This document shows, piece after piece, positions 59,775 through 64,000 of a stretch of 64,000 nucleotides of DNA; the first letter of the stretch is position 1, and each line of letters starts with the position of its first letter. The notes beneath the pieces are model-generated. The model was not told the DNA's origin. It worked only from the letters and a program-made list of their open reading frames with translations, and ran no database searches. This DNA comes from a virus. The stretch lies in IMG/VR virus record IMGVR_UViG_3300042895_001344, positions 62,001-126,000 of that record, one strand, 5' to 3'. Position numbers and translations under genes: made by a program.

Positions 59775-60617
59775 TTAGAACGGTAAGTCACCGTCTACTT
59801 CTGCGTCATCTTGTGGATCAACAACAGGAGTTGAAGACTTCGGTGCTCCGATAGTTTCTTCTGTTGTTAAATTAGAAACCCATTTGCTACTTGCAGTGTC
59901 CCAACGTGGAACCTCACCTCTTGCAACCATTTCCAAATAATCTTCACTCTTTCTAGAATAAACATCTGACCAAGTTAATTCATCGTCCAACCATGTTTTC
60001 GCAACATCAGCATCAGTATGTAATGCACTTGGATCGTCGTTTAATACTGAATTGATAACAGTATATTCTTTACCTGTTCCTGCTTTAGTTAATGTTAATG
60101 ACAAGATTAAGTCACGACCATTATCAGGATTGGTAACATCTCCTTTGTTACGGAAGATTGGGAAGATTTTATCAATTACACCGTCACCTTTGTGATTGTG
60201 TTTAAATCTCCAAAATTTAACTCCATCCGCTTCATGATCACGATCGATCACTTTAACGATATAAAACTTACGAGAACGATAGTTACGTGCTAATTCTTTA
60301 TCAGAATCTACACCACTCATCATTAATCCTTCACAAACCTCGTTTAATGGAGAACGTTTTCCTTCTTGTGCTGGGTCATATAATTTTACCCATTTACCGT
60401 CCACTTGAACTTCGTGGAATTTAACCTCTACAAATGGTGAAGAACCATCTTTTGTAGGTAAAATACGGATACGTCTTTCTTCACCTTTAGAACCTTTAGG
60501 TAATACGGTTGTGAAATAACGTTTTAATCTGTCTTCTGAAGACATCTTGTTTGAATTGCCACTTGTGGCGTTTTTGTTTTGTTCGTACTGTTTTAGTACT
60601 GCGTCAAATGTAGACAT
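59775..60617 (-). CDS. gp32-like single-stranded DNA-binding protein
   Basis: A 280-residue homologue of T4 gp32. KRYFTTVLPKGSKGEERRIR and ILPTKDGSSPFVEVKFHEVQ form the OB-fold start; FYIVKVIDRDHEADGVKFWR is the central conserved strand pair; the C-terminus is acidic (VDPQDDAEVDGDLPF), typical of gp32 interaction tails. Only one cysteine occurs (NEVCEGL), so the His-Cys3 zinc ribbon of T4 gp32 is absent. It coats ssDNA at the fork and recruits the replication proteins encoded next to it. Confidence 0.85.
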   Translation of the reverse strand: MSTFDAVLKQYEQNKNATSGNSNKMSSEDRLKRYFTTVLPKGSKGEERRIRILPTKDGSSPFVEVKFHEVQVDGKWVKLYDPAQEGKRSPLNEVCEGLMMSGVDSDKELARNYRSRKFYIVKVIDRDHEADGVKFWRFKHNHKGDGVIDKIFPIFRNKGDVTNPDNGRDLILSLTLTKAGTGKEYTVINSVLNDDPSALHTDADVAKTWLDDELTWSDVYSRKSEDYLEMVARGEVPRWDTASSKWVSNLTTEETIGAPKSSTPVVDPQDDAEVDGDLPF

Positions 60618-60671
60618 GTGATTTTGATTTAAATTTTAATAATCATTTATGTTATAATATACATAAAAAAA

Positions 60672-60691
60672 CCCAGACTATAAAATCTGGG
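60672..60691 (-). terminator. Rho-independent terminator upstream of ssb
   Basis: CCCAGA (60672-60677) and TCTGGG (60686-60691) form a short stem with an 8-base loop. On the minus strand it is followed by a seven-T run (60665-60671). It ends the unit containing the 75-residue gene and isolates the gp32-like gene, which therefore must have its own promoter in the 54 bases after it. Confidence 0.8.
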
Positions 60692-60718
60692 TTGAATTAT
60701 TTTTAAAGTATTTTTTTG

Positions 60719-60946
60719 TTACCAACTAATCACATAATCGTTATTGGTACCCATGAAATTGTTCTTAGTCTGAATTTTATAACCATAATTTCTTAATGTG
60801 GTTACTATTGCGTCATTCACATATCTTGGGTCTAAAGTAATTTGATATTGTCCTTGAGCTGTTGCTCCTGATATTAAACCATCGATATATGTTAATGAAC
60901 CTGTTGCTGTATTTGAAGCTGTTCTTGCTGCTGATCCTGATTGCAT
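60719..60946 (-). CDS. Hypothetical protein, 75 residues
   Basis: Not recognised. Small, Ala/Ser/Gly-rich N-terminus (MQSGSAARTASNTATGSLTY) then a mixed fold (VNDAIVTTLRNYGYKIQTKN) that looks like a compact helix-strand domain. It lies just upstream of a strong terminator and 21 bases after the Dps-like gene. It could be a minor virion component by context. No motif. Confidence 0.6.
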   Translation of the reverse strand: MQSGSAARTASNTATGSLTYIDGLISGATAQGQYQITLDPRYVNDAIVTTLRNYGYKIQTKNNFMGTNNDYVISW

Positions 60947-60967
60947 CTTAAATATTTTTTTTTATTT

Positions 60968-61339
60968 TTATTCTAATGTTAATAGATATGTTATTTTATT
61001 TAATAGTCCTAAAATCTCATCACGGATATTCAATAAATCCGTATCTGTTGAATCAAACTCACTACTCCATTGGATTAACGCCTCTTTAGATGTTTGTAAC
61101 ATGTTCTTTAAATCCAATTCAGATAAATTTACAACGTTTAATGTTTTATCTTCATTTTCTAATTTAAATCTACCGTACTTACCCATCGCGGCCTCAGCAA
61201 ACGTGTCTGTCAAATCAACTAATCCTTCATATAACTTGTCAAAGGCTTTATGTCTTGCGTAACCTTTGGTTTGCCAATGGTTAATTTTAACTTGAGCCTG
61301 AAGTTCCATTAAGAACTTTATTTTAGAAGCTATATTCAT
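60968..61339 (-). CDS. Dps/ferritin-like protein of DUF5856 type
   Basis: A 123-residue helical protein resembling DUF5856, a phage family related to the Dps fold. The stretch QAQVKINHWQTKGYARHKAF, then DKLYEGLVDLTDTFAEAAMG and KYGRFKL gives H21-W, H30 and D42, a spacing like the Dps ferroxidase motif. A complete ferroxidase site is not certain. It could protect phage DNA from oxidation or be a structural helper. It overlaps the proline-rich gene by 17 bases. Confidence 0.68.
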   Translation of the reverse strand: MNIASKIKFLMELQAQVKINHWQTKGYARHKAFDKLYEGLVDLTDTFAEAAMGKYGRFKLENEDKTLNVVNLSELDLKNMLQTSKEALIQWSSEFDSTDTDLLNIRDEILGLLNKITYLLTLE

Positions 61340-62000
61340 CTTTTTGTTCTTCGTTTGGGTTAAATGAACTTCTTAACGCATCGGGCGCATAGTTCTCAAC
61401 ATCATCCTTAGTTAATACATATTCGTTTTTACCACTAGCTCTCATTTCACCTTGTTTGTGTGCGAAGAACTCTTGTGGTTTTTCATTGAATGGGTATGAA
61501 TCTAAAGACCTCATTTCAAGTTTTTCAACTTCACTTTTAGGTTTGTTAGCTTCGACTGTTGCACCTAATTGGTCAATCTTAGCCATAACTTGATCCATTT
61601 GAGCCAATTTACTTTCTAAGTCATTCAGTTTGGTGAATACGTCATCCATTTTATTTATAACTGCAGAATTGTCTTGTTTATTATTTTCAAGATCGTTTTT
61701 GATATTCTTAGTCATATTAACTAAATCTGTAATATCCATTTCTTCAGTATCACCACCCATACCTGCTTCATCCATTGGAGGGGTTCCCATATCATCTGCC
61801 GGTGGAGGTGGAACATCACCACCCATGTCACCTGCTGGAGGTGGAGGAGGTACATCACCTGTTGGTGGAGGAGGTACGTCACCTAATGGATCTTCTGCTG
61901 GTGCTGGTGGGGGAGCGTCTTGCTCCATGATCATTTTCTTACCATACTTATTGATGGAATTGAAACGTTTTACTTCTTCTAATAATTTTTTCTCTAACAT
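61323..62000 (-). CDS. Proline-rich protein with coiled coil, 225 residues
   Basis: Not recognised. The N-terminus (MLEKKLLEEVKRFNSINKYG) is followed by a repeat region of VPPPPTGDVPPPPPAGDMGG units (~30-75), then an acidic stretch and a coiled coil (~90-150, with VINKMDDVFTKLNDLESKLA). The C-terminal ~60 residues are charged and end QKDEYSF. Extended Pro-rich plus coiled-coil architecture suits a scaffold or internal head/tail protein, but this is inference. Confidence 0.58.
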   Translation of the reverse strand: MLEKKLLEEVKRFNSINKYGKKMIMEQDAPPPAPAEDPLGDVPPPPTGDVPPPPPAGDMGGDVPPPPADDMGTPPMDEAGMGGDTEEMDITDLVNMTKNIKNDLENNKQDNSAVINKMDDVFTKLNDLESKLAQMDQVMAKIDQLGATVEANKPKSEVEKLEMRSLDSYPFNEKPQEFFAHKQGEMRASGKNEYVLTKDDVENYAPDALRSSFNPNEEQKDEYSF

Positions 62001-62003
62001 GGC

Positions 62004-62207
62004 TTAATCTTGTAATAATTGTCTACCGTCATTGGTAATATATCTTTTGTTTATTCTTTCAACGATACCGTCTTTTTCTCTGATTGTATAACATTCTCCT
62101 GTTACTAAATCACATTCTTCTCTTTCCATACCATCATTAGATACGTTTTTAACCTTTTTAGGGTTTAAAAACTGATCCATGGTATTATTTAATCTATTAT
62201 TTTCCAT
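62004..62207 (-). CDS. Hypothetical protein, 67 residues
   Basis: Not recognised. The ATG at 62205-62207 (MENNRLNNTMDQFLNPKKVK) is preferred over an upstream ATG at 62286-62288, because the longer version overlaps the structural gene ending at 62251 and starts with an unlikely hydrophobic leader. Mostly polar, with ECDLVTGECYTIREKDG in the middle (two cysteines, seven apart). TATTTATA lies 17 bases upstream. Confidence 0.6.
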   Translation of the reverse strand: MENNRLNNTMDQFLNPKKVKNVSNDGMEREECDLVTGECYTIREKDGIVERINKRYITNDGRQLLQD

Positions 62208-62224
62208 AATATTTGTTTTATTAC

Positions 62225-62232
62225 TATAAATA
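62225..62232 (-). promoter_or_regulatory. TATTTATA motif
   Basis: The minus strand reads GGGATATTTATAGTAATAA, 17 bases before the ATG at 62207 and 18 bases after the stop of the structural gene at 62251. Confidence 0.42.
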
Positions 62233-62250
62233 TCCCAAGTTTTATTAATA

Positions 62251-64000
62251 TTACACTTTCTCCAATTTAAAATAAACAATATCACCATCTTGTAAATCTA
62301 AATCTTTCATCAATTTAGGTGATAGAGCAATTCCATATTCTTTTTCATCCCTAATATTGTCAATTGGACCTATAGCTATTGGTTTAGTTTTATCTGAACT
62401 ATCTTGATGATTTACTGTTATATTTTTATTTTTATTTGGATTTAGGAAAAGTGTTTTATAATCTGTTAATGTTTCATTAACATCCATTTTATCTAAAATA
62501 AATCTGGTTGAATAGAAATAATTTTTATCACTAAATTGTCTAATATTACCCCAAGTAAACGCTGGATCTTGTTTAAAATTAGATTTAGTTATTAAAGACA
62601 TACTGTCCGTATCGTTCATCGAATAATTTGATTCTCCCATTCTAACCACCTGTGCTCTTAACCATTTATCACCTTTATATTCAACTTGAACAATATATCT
62701 AAATTCATTAAATCCATTATATGGTATTCCATTTACGGTTACTCCCACATCGTCTAAAGTAACCTTTTCTCCCGGTACTTTCTTTTTATCAGGACCCATA
62801 TCATATGTGTATTGACTACCGTCGGCAGTTACAATTGATGCACTTGTTTCCGTAACTTTATCTGAACCATTAACCCTATTGATCGCCTTTTGTTGTAGTT
62901 TATCAAATAATGTTCTATAACTTGACATAAATGAATCTGTCAAATCAGGTAATGCTGTATATGGCATTCTCGATCCTTTAAATTTGGTTACAATATTATT
63001 ATTCCTAATTTCATGACCAACTTCAGTTATCCAATATGTTCCTTTAAACATAGGGATATTTTTCAAATAGAAAAACATCGTAGGTTGTATCATAACATTA
63101 CCCATACAAGTTATTTCACATGTGTATGCCGCTTGTCTATAATACTCATATAAACCAATATCAACATTATGTGATGATGAACCCGATTCACTTCTAGCTA
63201 AGTTTTCTAATACGTAAAATGACTCTGTTGTATTTTTAATTGATGCCTGATCTAAACTAATACCTTTAAAAATACTTTGATTTTGATCTCCAAAACTTAC
63301 TTCAAATGCAACTACTTTATTTGTTTTAGATAAATCTCCCGTTTGAAATACTTTAGGTAAAGTAATCATAACTGGGTTATTATTAGTATTACCAATATTA
63401 AAACTATCGTCAGTAAATCTATATTTTTTATTATCTGACATGTCAGGTCTTGTCGAATTTTTACCTACATATTGTACTATAATTTTAGGTGATGATTCTT
63501 GATAATCAACTTCTAAGAATGTTCCAAATATATTTTGTGCTATTTTTTTGGATGGTGTTAATTTAGGTGTGTTTGAAAAATTTGTTCCATAGAAATTAAT
63601 ATAAGCTGGTAATGCTCTTAGATCAAAACCTGTATCTTGTAATAATATTGATATTGAACTGAATAAATTTTGTTTAATGTTTTCGGGTTCTCCTAAATTG
63701 AGTAATCGTGATATGTCTATAAAATATTCATTGCCTATGTCTTTATTAGCCTTATCTAAAAATAAAAACTCTTCTAAAAGTGACCTTTGACCTATAGAAT
63801 TTCCTGCAATCCATTTATCGTTCATAGATTTAAAGAAATTATATAACTCAACCTTTAATGGTTTATTATTATAACCATCAAAAAAATCTATTTTACTTTT
63901 AGATTCTTCAATATTAAAAGATGAAAATTGAGGTATCAAAGTACTAAAGAATAATGACATTCTATTATTTAGACCTGTATTATTTTCACTATTAAAAATA
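62251..64000 (-). CDS. Baseplate-hub-like structural protein (5' end outside window)
   Basis: A virion protein cut by the right edge. The reading frame is open through 64000 upstream of Met 63960 (MSLFFSTLIPQFSSFNIEES), without an in-frame stop, so the true start is likely outside. The stretch FYLKNIPMFKGTYWITEVGH then EIRNNNIVTKFKGSRMPYTA resembles hub or tail-tip proteins of T4-like marine phages. The C-terminus is strand-rich (KELGVTVNGIPYNGFNEFRY style and DLDLQDGDIVYFKLEKV). Hub role is inferred. Confidence 0.62.
   Translation of the reverse strand, partial: IFNSENNTGLNNRMSLFFSTLIPQFSSFNIEESKSKIDFFDGYNNKPLKVELYNFFKSMNDKWIAGNSIGQRSLLEEFLFLDKANKDIGNEYFIDISRLLNLGEPENIKQNLFSSISILLQDTGFDLRALPAYINFYGTNFSNTPKLTPSKKIAQNIFGTFLEVDYQESSPKIIVQYVGKNSTRPDMSDNKKYRFTDDSFNIGNTNNNPVMITLPKVFQTGDLSKTNKVVAFEVSFGDQNQSIFKGISLDQASIKNTTESFYVLENLARSESGSSSHNVDIGLYEYYRQAAYTCEITCMGNVMIQPTMFFYLKNIPMFKGTYWITEVGHEIRNNNIVTKFKGSRMPYTALPDLTDSFMSSYRTLFDKLQQKAINRVNGSDKVTETSASIVTADGSQYTYDMGPDKKKVPGEKVTLDDVGVTVNGIPYNGFNEFRYIVQVEYKGDKWLRAQVVRMGESNYSMNDTDSMSLITKSNFKQDPAFTWGNIRQFSDKNYFYSTRFILDKMDVNETLTDYKTLFLNPNKNKNITVNHQDSSDKTKPIAIGPIDNIRDEKEYGIALSPKLMKDLDLQDGDIVYFKLEKV

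Noticed and set aside
62208-62288. Longer N-terminus of the small gene at 62004
   Set aside because: The extra 27 codons overlap the end of the structural gene and cross the TATTTATA motif; the ATG at 62205-62207 fits better.
1-64000. tRNA genes, insertion sequences and integrase
   Set aside because: I looked for cloverleaf-like GC-rich segments, transposase motifs and tyrosine/serine recombinases and saw none; absence by eye is not proof.

Overview
The window is one segment of a large, AT-rich double-stranded DNA phage genome of the T4-like myovirus type, most likely infecting a member of the Bacteroidota (Flavobacteriia-like). Phage evidence: gp6- and gp25-like baseplate wedge proteins, a tail-fibre region, and T4-type replication and recombination proteins (gp32, UvsX, gp41-like helicase, FEN/RNase H-like exonuclease, gp61-like primase, gp46/gp47 pair, RuvC-like resolvase). 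Host evidence: a histone H1-like Hc1 small protein, a DUF5522 cysteine protein, a DUF6576-like tail, an RpoD-type sigma factor, a signal peptide ending SYSQ, and few Shine-Dalgarno sites. No rRNA, tRNA, insertion sequence or CRISPR array was seen.

Layout: almost everything is on the minus strand, so genes read right to left. 64000-60.7k holds a baseplate-hub-like structural protein (cut at its 5' end), a proline-rich protein and a Dps-like DUF5856 protein. 60.6k-53.4k is the replication block: gp32-like SSB, UvsX, 5'-3' exonuclease, an unknown, the helicase, a class II ribonucleotide reductase and a 55-residue DUF5522 gene overlapping its stop. 53.4k-31.8k is a baseplate and tail block. Several of its products are Thr-Pro-linked chains of small cysteine-containing domains, and some of these domains are shared between different genes. 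31.8k-22k carries RuvC, a candidate small RNA, primase, a RecB-like nuclease, gp47, a restriction-modification-like pair, gp46 and ClpP. 22k-12.5k holds small membrane and coiled-coil proteins (a possible lysis/spanin cassette), the sigma factor, an amidase-like protein, a ParB-like protein, acidic proteins and the Hc1-like protein. An isolated plus-strand island of two genes lies at 11.7-12.5k. 11.6k-8.1k has a Dam-type methylase, NusG homologue, AAA ATPase, thioredoxin and glutaredoxin. 8k-1 holds three long collagen-like fibre proteins.

How it works together: the phage carries its own sigma factor and NusG, which suggests redirected transcription. The octamer TATTTATA (coding strand) occurs just upstream of many structural and lysis genes, and also just upstream of the candidate small RNA, which ends in a strong terminator; it is a good late-promoter candidate. 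Class II RNR with thioredoxin and glutaredoxin would supply dNTPs. UvsX, gp32, gp46/47, RuvC and the helicase-primase form a T4-style recombination-dependent replication set; the polymerase and capsid genes lie outside the window. The most unusual part is the set of Thr-Pro-linked, domain-sharing tail proteins together with the collagen-like fibres, which looks like a modular host-recognition apparatus built for recombination.
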